17,518 nt of DNA from Halobacteria archaeon (GTDB lineage Bacteria; Pseudomonadota; Gammaproteobacteria; UBA9214). The notes under the pieces were generated by a model. The model saw only the letters and a program-made list of their open reading frames with translations. It was not told the DNA's origin and did no database searches. Below, piece by piece: positions 1-7,298 of this stretch. Where the stretch lies: contig JABDRC010000366.1 of NCBI GenBank assembly GCA_013041945.1, forward strand, positions 1-17,518. The letters run 5' to 3'. Each line of letters opens with the position of its first letter. The first letter of the stretch is position 1. The translations under genes and the position numbers were made by a program.

Positions 1-218
1 GCGGCCTTGTTGGCGTGGATCAGGCCCTTGCCGGCAGCGCTGTCGATAGCAGGAACGGCCGCCTTGTAGGCCTTGATGGCGGCATCGCGGTCGCCGCTGT
101 TGATGGCAGCGATAACCTGCTTGACGTGCGTGCGCATGTTCGAACGCTGGCTGGTGTTGAGCTGGCGGTGCTTCTCCGCCTGGCGCGCGCGCTTGATGGC
201 TTGTGGTGAGTTTGCCAA
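1..218 (-). CDS. rpsT: 30S ribosomal protein S20, 3' end cut off by window edge
   Basis: S20 is a primary 16S rRNA-binding protein of the small subunit. Reading the minus strand from a TTG at 218-216 gives a protein beginning LANSPQAIKRARQAEKHRQ (first residue read as Met), followed by basic and alanine-rich helices (SQRSNMRTHVKQVIAAI, then AAIKAYKAAVPAIDSAAGKG), the usual S20 pattern. About 72 residues are present, so roughly the last 15 of an ordinary 87-88 residue S20 lie outside the window. The TTG start is supported by an AGGAG Shine-Dalgarno seven bases upstream (226-230) and by the known UUG start of Escherichia coli rpsT, where it takes part in autoregulation. An ATG further upstream (286) is in another frame and gives no S20 sequence. 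The gene diverges from murJ. Confidence 0.96.
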   Translation of the reverse strand, partial: MANSPQAIKRARQAEKHRQLNTSQRSNMRTHVKQVIAAINSGDRDAAIKAYKAAVPAIDSAAGKGLIHANKA

Positions 219-250
219 GGAACTGCTCCTGCAATCGATTGCGTAAAAAG

Positions 251-286
251 ACGGCGTACTATGCGGATTCCCCGCCAGGTTGTCAA
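251..286 (-). promoter_or_regulatory. Sigma70-type promoter of rpsT
   Basis: On the minus strand there is a perfect -35 hexamer TTGACA (286-281), a 17-base spacer and a -10 CATAGT (263-258, four of six consensus bases). Transcription would start near 251, giving a leader of about 30 bases before the TTG start. The bases after the -10 are GC-rich (ACGCCGTC), the discriminator type seen at stringently controlled ribosomal promoters. The position is inferred from hexamers only. Confidence 0.7.
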
Positions 287-495
287 TATCCAGGGTCTCT
301 TCGGGAGTGAAGAGGATTGATTTAGTGAAAATTTTTAACTCTGGAATGTCCGGACCGCAAAGTTACCGTTATCAGCGCAGAAAATTCGCAAGCTGCTTAA
401 TTTTCTGCATAACTGTCTAATTTTGTTGTTAAACTCCTGCTCACCCGGCGCCGTTGCGCCTTTGCGGTGGCCACTTTATTGCCATAAATAGCAGG

Positions 496-2067
496 ATGAG
501 TCGCAAGTTACTGAAAAGCACAGCAATTGTCAGCAGCATGACGTTCGTCTCGCGGCTGCTTGGCCTGCTGAGGGATATCGTGCTGGCGCGCATGTTCGGT
601 GCCGACGCCAGCATGGATGCCTTTTTCGTCGCCTTCAAGATACCCAACTTCCTGCGCCGCCTGTTTGCCGAGGGTGCCTTCTCGCAGGCCTTCGTGCCGA
701 TCATCGCCGAGTACCGCGCACAGCGCACCCTGGAGGATGTACGGGCGCTGGCAGGCCGGGTGGCCGGTACCCTGCTGGGTATCCTGTCCATTATTTCGGT
801 CATCGGGGTACTGGCAAGCCCGGTGCTGATCACGATCTTTGCGCCCGGCTTCCTGCTGAAACACGGGGAAGAACAGTTCGCGCTGGCGGCCGGACTGTTG
901 CGCTTCACCTTTCCCTACCTGCTGTTCGTTTCCCTGGTCGCATTCGCCGCCGGCATACTGAATACCTACGGTCGCTTCGCCGCGGCGTCCTTCGTGCCCG
1001 TCTGGCTGAATGTCGCGTTGATCGGCGCCGCCGTGCTGGTATCGCCCGGACTGGCGCAACCGGAGATGGCACTGGCCGGCGGGGTGTTCGTGGCCGGTGT
1101 GGTGCAGGTCCTGTTCCTGTTGCCGTCCCTGAAACGCATCGGCGTGCTGCCGCGGCCACGCTGGGGAATGCGCGATTCCGGCGTGCGACGCATCATGAAG
1201 CTGATGTTGCCCGGTATCCTGGGATCGTCGGTGGCCCAGATCAATCTCCTGTTCGATACCCTGATTGCCTCGTTCCTGGTCGCCGGCAGCGTCAGCTGGC
1301 TGTATTACTCCGACCGCCTGGTGGAGTTCCCGCTGGGTGTGTTTGTCATCGCGCTGTCGACCGTCATTCTGCCCAGCCTGTCGCGCAGTCATGCGAACGG
1401 CTCGGAGGAGGAGTTTTCCCGTACCCTGGACTGGGCCTTGCGTCTGGTGCTGCTGGTCGGTATTCCGTCTGCGGCCGGTCTGTTCCTGCTGTCCCGACCG
1501 ATGCTGGCAACGCTCTTCAACTACGGTGATTTTGCCGCACATGACGTGTCCATGGCCGGTCTCAGCCTGATGGCCTATGCGCTGGGCCTGCCCGGTTTCA
1601 TGCTGATCAAGGTGCTGGCGCCGGCATTTTATTCGCGCAAGGATCCGCGCACACCGGTTCGGATTGCCGTGATCGCCCTGGTGACGAACATGTTGCTGAA
1701 TCTTGCTTTCGTCATTCCCATGGTACGACTCGGTATCCAGGGTCCGCATGCCGGTCTCGCCATGGCCACATCCATCGCGGCCTGGGTCAATGCCGGTCTG
1801 CTCTACCGGACACTGAAGCGGCAGAATATCTACCGGCCGCAGCAGGGCTGGCCCCGGCTGCTTGGCCAGGTCGTGCTGGCCGGCGGCGTGCTGGCCGTCA
1901 TGCTGGCCTGGGCCGTGCCGGGAACCGGGGAGTGGCTGGCGTGGACGGCGGGGCAGCGGGTAACGCAGTTGCTGGTGTGGGTGGTAGCGGGCATCGCCAC
2001 CTATTTCCTGGCCCTGCGACTCGCCGGGCTGCGCCTGCTGTCCCTGTGGCGCCAGGAGCATCCGTAA
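496..2067 (+). CDS. murJ: Lipid II flippase MurJ (MviN family, MOP superfamily)
   Basis: MurJ moves the peptidoglycan precursor lipid II across the inner membrane. The protein has 523 residues, close to the 511 of Escherichia coli, and is hydrophobic throughout, as expected for 14 membrane segments. Its N-terminus MSRKLLKSTAIVSSMTFVSR aligns with the family start. The charged residues needed in the family are present (R20, R26, D41, R54), as is the conserved stretch RRLFAEGAFSQAFVPI at about 54-69. I chose the ATG at 496. An in-frame TTG at 454 would add 14 residues with no family similarity. No strong Shine-Dalgarno is visible, only AGG touching the ATG. The stop overlaps the ribF start by one base (TAATG), so the two are translationally coupled. 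In Pseudomonas the same rpsT | murJ-ribF order occurs, whereas in E. coli murJ lies elsewhere. Confidence 0.96.
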   Translation: MSRKLLKSTAIVSSMTFVSRLLGLLRDIVLARMFGADASMDAFFVAFKIPNFLRRLFAEGAFSQAFVPIIAEYRAQRTLEDVRALAGRVAGTLLGILSIISVIGVLASPVLITIFAPGFLLKHGEEQFALAAGLLRFTFPYLLFVSLVAFAAGILNTYGRFAAASFVPVWLNVALIGAAVLVSPGLAQPEMALAGGVFVAGVVQVLFLLPSLKRIGVLPRPRWGMRDSGVRRIMKLMLPGILGSSVAQINLLFDTLIASFLVAGSVSWLYYSDRLVEFPLGVFVIALSTVILPSLSRSHANGSEEEFSRTLDWALRLVLLVGIPSAAGLFLLSRPMLATLFNYGDFAAHDVSMAGLSLMAYALGLPGFMLIKVLAPAFYSRKDPRTPVRIAVIALVTNMLLNLAFVIPMVRLGIQGPHAGLAMATSIAAWVNAGLLYRTLKRQNIYRPQQGWPRLLGQVVLAGGVLAVMLAWAVPGTGEWLAWTAGQRVTQLLVWVVAGIATYFLALRLAGLRLLSLWRQEHP

Positions 2068-3005
2068 TGACGGAACTGGTCCGGGGTCTCCACAACCTGC
2101 GCGCACATCACCGGCCATGTGCGGCGACCATCGGCAGTTTCGACGGTGTGCACCGCGGCCACCAGGCCGTCATCAGTTCCCTGCAAGTGGCCGCCGCGCA
2201 ACGGAGTCTGCCGGCCATACTCGTCACCTTCGAGCCGCAACCACGCGAGTATTTCAACCCGGCGTCATCACCCCCCCGGTTGACGCGACTGCGAGAGAAG
2301 TTGCAGGCGCTGTCACGCTACGGTGTGGAGCGGGTACTCTGTCTGCGTTTCAATGCACAACTGGCAAGCCTGACGGCCGATGAATTCATGCGGCAGATCC
2401 TGGTGGACGGGCTGGGGGTGCGCTACCTGATGGTCGGTGATGATTTCAGGTTCGGCAAGGACCGCACCGGAAATTTCACGCTGCTGCAACAGGCCGGGGG
2501 GCAATACGGTTTCGAGGTGTCCGCAATCGATACCTTCGATATCGGCGACGGCAGGGTCAGCAGTACGCGTGTCCGCGACAGCCTGGCTGCAGGTGATCTT
2601 GAATGGACCGCGGAGCTCCTCGGGCGGCCGTTTACCCTGTGCGGCCGGGTCGCGCATGGCGACAAACGCGGCCGCACCATTGGCTTCCCGACGGCCAACA
2701 TCAGGCTGCACCGTCACCGCTCGCCGCTGAGCGGGGTGTTTGCCGTACATATGAGCTGGCCAGGCGCCCGCCCGCACGCGGGTGTGGCCAATATCGGCAA
2801 GCGCCCGACCGTCGACGGGACCTGGCTGCAGCTGGAGGTTCACCTGTTCGATTTCGACAGGGATATTTACGGGCAGCACGTGGAGGTCGAGTTCCTGCAC
2901 AAGCTGCGTGACGAGCAGCGTTTCGATTCATTCGATGCGCTGCGCGAACAGATACAGCGGGATGCCATACAGGCGCGCAAGGTTTTTACAGACAGCCGCG
3001 GCTGA
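2067..3005 (+). CDS. ribF: Bifunctional riboflavin kinase / FAD synthetase
   Basis: RibF phosphorylates riboflavin to FMN and adenylylates FMN to FAD in the cytoplasm. The 312 residues match the usual length of about 313. The N-terminal FAD synthetase (nucleotidyltransferase) half has GSFDGVHRGH at residues 23-32, containing the HxGH-type nucleotide-binding signature. The C-terminal flavokinase half has GRVAHGDKRGRTIGFPTANI ending near residue 212, with the diagnostic PTAN motif at 208-211. The start is the ATG sharing its A with the murJ stop. The open frame extends upstream inside murJ without any family similarity. A gap of about 98 bases separates it from ileS. No FMN riboswitch-like sequence was noticed. 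Confidence 0.96.
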   Translation: MTELVRGLHNLRAHHRPCAATIGSFDGVHRGHQAVISSLQVAAAQRSLPAILVTFEPQPREYFNPASSPPRLTRLREKLQALSRYGVERVLCLRFNAQLASLTADEFMRQILVDGLGVRYLMVGDDFRFGKDRTGNFTLLQQAGGQYGFEVSAIDTFDIGDGRVSSTRVRDSLAAGDLEWTAELLGRPFTLCGRVAHGDKRGRTIGFPTANIRLHRHRSPLSGVFAVHMSWPGARPHAGVANIGKRPTVDGTWLQLEVHLFDFDRDIYGQHVEVEFLHKLRDEQRFDSFDALREQIQRDAIQARKVFTDSRG

Positions 3006-3103
3006 CAAAGGGCGCCTGTATGGGCCCATAACCAAACAATAGTGGGATTCAGGCAGTGATTGGGTTATAAATTGACGCCTTGTGTGCCGGCGATACCGAA
3101 CAG

Positions 3104-5950
3104 ATGACTGATTACAAAGATACGCTCAACCTGCCGAAGACGGCCTTTCCGATGAAAGGCAATTTGTCCAACCGTGAGCCCGAGATGCTGCGGCGCTGGG
3201 ATGACATGGATCTGTACGGTCGAATTCGCACGGCAGCAGCGGGCCGGCCGCTGTTTACCCTGCACGACGGTCCGCCGTACGCCAATGGCGATATCCATAT
3301 CGGCCATGTCGTCAACAAGGTCCTCAAGGACATCATCGTCAAGAGCAAGACGCTTGCCGGATTTGATGCGCCCTATATTCCCGGGTGGGACTGTCACGGC
3401 CTGCCGATTGAACTCAACGTGGAAAAGAAGGTGGGCAAGGCCGGGGTCAAGGTCGATGCGCCGACATTCAGGAAGGCGTGTCGGAAATACGCCGGCAAGC
3501 AGGTCGATGGCCAGCGCAAGGACTTTATCCGGCTCGGTGTGTTCGGTGACTGGAGTGATCCCTATCTCACCATGGATTTCCGCTTCGAGGCGGACATCAT
3601 TCGCGCACTCGGCAGGATCATTGGCAACGGGCACCTGCACAAGGGTTTCAAACCGGTGCACTGGTGCACCGATTGCCAGTCGGCACTGGCCGAGGCCGAG
3701 GTCGACTACGAGGACAAGAATTCACCGGCCATCGATGTCCGTTTCCGTGTGCTGAGCGAGGAAGGTCTGCTGTCGTGCTGTCACCATGTCGAGGGTCACG
3801 ATGGCAGCGGCCCGATCTCGGTCGTTATCTGGACCACCACGCCGTGGACGCTGCCTGCCAATCTCGCAGTGTCGCTGCACCCGGACTTCGAGTATGCCGT
3901 GGTGCAGTGCGATATCGGACACGGCGCGGAGCGCCTGCTGATTGCCGAGGCGTTGCTCAAGGACACCATGCTGCGTTATGGCGCCGACAACTACCAGGTG
4001 GTCGCCTACTGCAAGGGCAGCGACCTGGAGGGTATCAGTCTTGGCCATCCGTTCTACGCACGTGAGGTGCCTGTCATTCTCGGCGAGCATGTGACTACCG
4101 AGGCAGGCACCGGTGCCGTGCACACCGCGCCGGGCCACGGTCAGGACGACTACGTGGTCGGCAGCCGCTACCACCTCGATGTCTACAACCCGGTGGGCAG
4201 CAACGGCTGTTTTCTGCCGGACACGGAGTTGTTTGCCGGTGAGCATGTGTTCGCCGCCAACGACCACGTGATCGAGGTGCTGAAGGGCAGGGGTGCACTG
4301 GTGCGCGAGGAAATGCTGCGCCACAGTTACCCGCATTGCTGGCGGCACAAGACGCCGATTATTTTCCGTGCAACCCCGCAGTGGTTCATCAGCATGGACC
4401 AGAATGGCCTGCGCGAGGCCGCCATGGCCGCCATCCGCGAGGTCAGCTGGATGCCGGACTGGGGTGAGGCGCGTATCGCCGGCATGGTCGAAAATCGTCC
4501 CGACTGGTGCATTTCACGTCAGCGCACCTGGGGTGTCCCGATTGCGCTGTTCATCCACAGGGAAACAGGCGCGCTGCACCCGGAGACGGACCGCCTCATC
4601 GAGGAAGTGGCACAGCGGGTCGAGGCGGGCGGTATCGACGCCTGGTTTGCGCTGGAACCGGCCGATTTGCTGGGTGAAGCGGGGAGCGACTACGAAAAGG
4701 CCGGCGACACACTGGACGTGTGGTTCGATTCCGGGGTAACGCACGCGGCGGTCCTCGAGCGGCGTGCTGCGCTCGGGCTGCCGGCCGATCTTTACCTGGA
4801 AGGCTCCGACCAGCACCGCGGCTGGTTCCAGTCCTCCCTGCTGAGCGCGATTGCCATCCGCGGCGAGGCGCCCTACCGGGCCGTTCTCACGCACGGGTTC
4901 ACCGTCGACGCGAAGGGACAGAAGATGTCCAAGTCACGCGGCAACGTGGTCGCGCCGCAGAAGATCATGAAGTCGCTGGGTGCGGATATCCTGCGCCTGT
5001 GGGTGGCGGCAACGGACTACCGCGGCGAGATGAGCGTCTCGGACGAGATACTGAAGCGCACGGCCGATGCCTACCGTCGCCTGCGCAATACGTCACGCTT
5101 CCTGCTGGCCAATCTGCACGGTTTCGATCCCGCGACGGATATGCTGGACCCGGAACAGATGCTGTGCCTGGATCGCTGGACCGTGGAGCGCGCGCGCCAG
5201 ATGCAGGAGCAGGTGCAGGCGGCCTATGACACCTATGAGTTCCACCGCATCTACCAGCTGGTGCATAACTTCTGCGCCGTCGATATGGGCAGTTTCTATC
5301 TCGACATCATCAAGGACCGCCAGTACACCACGCAGGCCGACAGCATCCCGCGCCGTTCGGCACAGACCGCCATGTACCACGTGGCCGAGTCGCTGGTCCG
5401 CTGGCTGGCGCCGATCCTGAGTTTTACAGCCGAGGAGATCTGGCAGGCGCTGCCCGGCGAGCGCGATGATTCGGTGTTCCTCGCCACCTGGTACGAGCTG
5501 CCGCCGGCGTTTTTCTCCGAGAGCGAGATCCTGCAGCGCATGGGCACGGATTTCTGGGAGCGTATCATCGCGGTGCGCGATGCCGTCAGCAAGCAGCTTG
5601 AAAAGCTGCGGATAGCGGGCGAAATCGGCTCGCCGCTGGATGCCGAGGTGGATCTGTATGCCGATGAGGAATCGCGAACCCTGCTGGGTGCGATCGAAGA
5701 CGAGTTGCGCTTCGTGCTGATTACCTCCTGTGCGCGGGTACACGATAGTCAGGACAGTCCGGCCGATGCCGTTGCCGCCGAACTGCCGGGTATGGACATC
5801 AGTATCCGTGTGACGCCTTCCGCGCATGCAAAATGCATTCGCTGCTGGCACCACCGCGAGGATGTCGGTTCGGTTGCCGGGCATCCGGAGATCTGCGGGC
5901 GCTGCGTCGAAAATGTGACCGGGGGCGGCGAAGTTCGCCGCTATGCCTGA
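3104..5950 (+). CDS. ileS: Isoleucine--tRNA ligase (bacterial IleS type)
   Basis: A class I aminoacyl-tRNA synthetase that charges tRNA-Ile and edits misactivated valine. It has 948 residues (E. coli 938). In order it shows an N-terminal segment MTDYKDTLNLPKTAFPMKGN, the HIGH signature at 65-68 in DGPPYANGDIHIGH, a long inserted editing (CP1) domain containing WTTTPWTLPAN and GTGAVHTAPGHGQDDY, and the KMSKS loop at 607-611. The anticodon-binding region follows, then a C-terminal zinc site with two CxxC pairs (C911/C914 and C931/C934). This arrangement is the mupirocin-sensitive eubacterial form. The ATG at 3104 matches the family start. An in-frame TTG 24 bases upstream gives unrelated residues. 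The ribosome binding site is weak. lspA begins 23 bases after the stop, suggesting co-transcription. Confidence 0.98.
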   Translation: MTDYKDTLNLPKTAFPMKGNLSNREPEMLRRWDDMDLYGRIRTAAAGRPLFTLHDGPPYANGDIHIGHVVNKVLKDIIVKSKTLAGFDAPYIPGWDCHGLPIELNVEKKVGKAGVKVDAPTFRKACRKYAGKQVDGQRKDFIRLGVFGDWSDPYLTMDFRFEADIIRALGRIIGNGHLHKGFKPVHWCTDCQSALAEAEVDYEDKNSPAIDVRFRVLSEEGLLSCCHHVEGHDGSGPISVVIWTTTPWTLPANLAVSLHPDFEYAVVQCDIGHGAERLLIAEALLKDTMLRYGADNYQVVAYCKGSDLEGISLGHPFYAREVPVILGEHVTTEAGTGAVHTAPGHGQDDYVVGSRYHLDVYNPVGSNGCFLPDTELFAGEHVFAANDHVIEVLKGRGALVREEMLRHSYPHCWRHKTPIIFRATPQWFISMDQNGLREAAMAAIREVSWMPDWGEARIAGMVENRPDWCISRQRTWGVPIALFIHRETGALHPETDRLIEEVAQRVEAGGIDAWFALEPADLLGEAGSDYEKAGDTLDVWFDSGVTHAAVLERRAALGLPADLYLEGSDQHRGWFQSSLLSAIAIRGEAPYRAVLTHGFTVDAKGQKMSKSRGNVVAPQKIMKSLGADILRLWVAATDYRGEMSVSDEILKRTADAYRRLRNTSRFLLANLHGFDPATDMLDPEQMLCLDRWTVERARQMQEQVQAAYDTYEFHRIYQLVHNFCAVDMGSFYLDIIKDRQYTTQADSIPRRSAQTAMYHVAESLVRWLAPILSFTAEEIWQALPGERDDSVFLATWYELPPAFFSESEILQRMGTDFWERIIAVRDAVSKQLEKLRIAGEIGSPLDAEVDLYADEESRTLLGAIEDELRFVLITSCARVHDSQDSPADAVAAELPGMDISIRVTPSAHAKCIRCWHHREDVGSVAGHPEICGRCVENVTGGGEVRRYA

Positions 5951-5973
5951 GCGCACCGGCGAGGGTAGATGTC

Positions 5974-6444
5974 GTGAAATGGTTATGGGTGTCCGCGGTG
6001 GTGCTGTTGCTGGACCAGGCTACCAAGCTGCTCGCCGAAGCCATGCTGGCCATGCACCAGCCGGTACCGGTTGTGCCGATGTTTGCGTTGACGAAGGTCT
6101 ACAATCCCGGCGCCGCGTTCAGTATTCTCGGTGATGCCTCCGGCTGGCAACGCTGGTTTTTTGTTGCAGTGACGCTGGGTATCAGCCTCTTCCTGCTGAA
6201 CTGGCTGCGTCGCCTGGGTACGCAGGACAGGCGTATCGCGTTTGCACTCGCGCTGATTCTCGGCGGTGCGGTCGGCAACCTGATCGATCGCCTCGTCTAC
6301 GGTCACGTGATCGATTTCCTGGATGTCTATTACGGCGACTGGCACTGGCCGACATTCAATGTTGCCGACTCGGCGATTTCCGTCGGCGCCTTCCTGCTGA
6401 TACTCGATGCACTCATGGGGCACAAAAAGGCCGCTGCGCGGTGA
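5974..6444 (+). CDS. lspA: Lipoprotein signal peptidase (signal peptidase II)
   Basis: LspA is an inner-membrane aspartic peptidase that removes the signal peptide of diacylglyceryl-modified prolipoproteins. It has 156 residues (E. coli 164) and about four membrane segments. Conserved blocks are DQATK (14-18), VYNPGAAFS (42-50) and GNLIDRL (101-107). D114 in VIDF and D132 in NVADSAI are the two catalytic aspartates, spaced as in characterised enzymes. It starts with GTG at 5974, preceded by GAGGG with eight bases of spacing (5961-5965). The open frame extends further upstream inside ileS but without family similarity. It lies between ileS and fkpB, the standard proteobacterial order. Confidence 0.96.
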   Translation: MKWLWVSAVVLLLDQATKLLAEAMLAMHQPVPVVPMFALTKVYNPGAAFSILGDASGWQRWFFVAVTLGISLFLLNWLRRLGTQDRRIAFALALILGGAVGNLIDRLVYGHVIDFLDVYYGDWHWPTFNVADSAISVGAFLLILDALMGHKKAAAR

Positions 6445-6448
6445 CGGT

Positions 6449-6913
6449 TTGAGTGACACCGATTTCAGATTCCCGATCACCGAACGCAGCACCGTGACAC
6501 TGCACCTGTCACTCTCGCTGGAAGACGGTACGGTGGCAGAAAGTACCTTCGGGGGTGAGCCGCTGACGTTTACACTGGGCGACGGTGCGCTGGATCACGG
6601 GCTGGAACTCGGGCTGTACGGTCTGGTGCGCGGCGATAAACAGCGTTTGACGCTGGATCCCGGGCAGGCCTTCGGCCAGCGCGATCCCGACAGGGTGCAC
6701 ACCCTGCCGAGAGACGCCTTTGCCGCTGACATGGTGCTGGAACCGGGTGTGATAATCGGCTTCGAGACGGAAGCAGGCGAGGAGCTTCCCGGCGCCGTGC
6801 TGGAGGCCGATGAACAAAGCGTGCAGGTCGATTTCAACCACCCGCTGGCCGGCCGGACTATCATCTACGAGGTCGAGATACTCGATGTGGTGCCGGCTGA
6901 AACGGAAGAGTAA
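6449..6913 (+). CDS. fkpB: FKBP-type peptidyl-prolyl cis-trans isomerase FkpB (SlpA)
   Basis: A small SlyD-like FKBP isomerase and chaperone, expected in the cytoplasm. It has 154 residues (E. coli FkpB 149). It shows the split FKBP fold with inserted flap: LSLEDGTVAEST near the N-terminus, GLELGLYGLVRGDKQRLTL, PGQAFGQRDPDRVHTLPRDA, and the strongly conserved VDFNHPLAGRTIIYEVEIL near the C-terminus. I chose the TTG at 6449, four bases after the lspA stop, because family similarity begins soon after it. An ATG at 6407 inside lspA is the alternative and would add 14 unconserved residues. No strong Shine-Dalgarno sits before the TTG, so coupling to lspA translation is likely. It is the last gene before a large palindromic repeat. 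Confidence 0.92.
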   Translation: MSDTDFRFPITERSTVTLHLSLSLEDGTVAESTFGGEPLTFTLGDGALDHGLELGLYGLVRGDKQRLTLDPGQAFGQRDPDRVHTLPRDAFAADMVLEPGVIIGFETEAGEELPGAVLEADEQSVQVDFNHPLAGRTIIYEVEILDVVPAETEE

Positions 6914-6921
6914 AAAATTAT

Positions 6922-6948
6922 CTCGCGCAACGGCGCAAAGGCGCAAAG
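6922..6948 (+). repeat. Short tandem GCGCAAAG repeat
   Basis: Just after fkpB the sequence reads GCGCAACGGCGCAAAGGCGCAAAG: one degenerate and two exact copies of an 8-9 base unit (GCGCAACG, GGCGCAAAG, GCGCAAAG). From memory, similar strings accompany dispersed intergenic repeats in various proteobacteria. It lies only on the left flank of the palindrome that follows. Confidence 0.5.
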
Positions 6949-6956
6949 AAAAATAA

Positions 6957-7262
6957 TTACCACAGAGGACACAGAGAAAACAAAGAAAAAGAGAAAAAGA
7001 GATACAGAACAAATTACTGCTACACTAATAAAAAATTCCTCGTCATTCCCGCGCAGGCGGGAATCCAGCCTGGAAATTACAGCTTCAGTAAATACTGATC
7101 AGCCTGTGGCTGCAGTGCACAGTTCTATCGTAAGTAATAATCAGGGCGCGCGGTTACATGTTTGCCACTGGATTCCCGCCTGCGCGGGAATGACGAGGAT
7201 GTTTATTGTTATAGCAGCAATTTGTTCTGTTTTCTTTTTTCTCTGTGCACTCTGTGGCAATG
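6957..7262. repeat. Large interrupted palindrome (MITE- or dRS3-like dispersed repeat) between fkpB and ispH
   Basis: This accounts for most of the 385-base gap between fkpB and ispH. The left arm (about 6957-7068) and right arm (about 7168-7262) are inverted copies separated by a 99-base centre. The innermost 32 bases are identical inverted copies (7037-7068 and 7168-7199), each containing its own small palindrome ATTCCCGC-GCAG-GCGGGAAT. The outer arms are imperfect: the left has ACCACAGAGGACACAGAG plus an A-rich tract and ACAGAACAAATTACTGCTA, and the right has the complement of GCCACAGAGTGCACAGAG and ACAGAACAAATTGCTGCTAT. The centre holds a CAGCC-TGT-GGCTG hairpin (7100-7112). ATTCCC...GGGAAT cores resemble neisserial dRS3 repeats. 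No transposase or reading frame supported by similarity lies inside. Confidence 0.8.
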
Positions 7263-7271
7263 TTTTATACT
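7244..7271 (+). promoter_or_regulatory. Possible promoter for ispH at the right end of the palindrome
   Basis: TATACT (7266-7271, five of six -10 bases) lies 16 bases after TGTGCA (7244-7249, three of six -35 bases). Transcription would begin about 20 bases before the ispH ATG. If active, it would let ispH be expressed despite the palindrome cutting it off from the upstream genes. This is hexamer matching only and the -35 is weak. Confidence 0.3.
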
Positions 7272-7298
7272 GCAACTGTTTCCACTGACTGACTTCAT

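Noticed and set aside
20..286. Minus-strand open frame overlapping rpsT
   Set aside because: It reads rpsT out of frame; the S20 sequence is in the frame starting at the TTG at 218.
454..495. N-terminal extension of murJ from a TTG
   Set aside because: The 14 extra residues have no MurJ similarity; the family start matches the ATG at 496.
508..2118. Long minus-strand open frame across murJ
   Set aside because: Low-complexity Gln/Gly/His-rich translation typical of the antisense strand of a GC-rich gene; murJ is clearly the coding strand.
6932..6948. CRISPR-like repeat
   Set aside because: Only two to three 8-9 base units with no spacers; no cas gene in the window.
7106..7288. 60-residue plus-strand open frame inside the large palindrome
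   Set aside because: It is made from the repeat arm sequence, with no ribosome binding site and no recognisable protein features.
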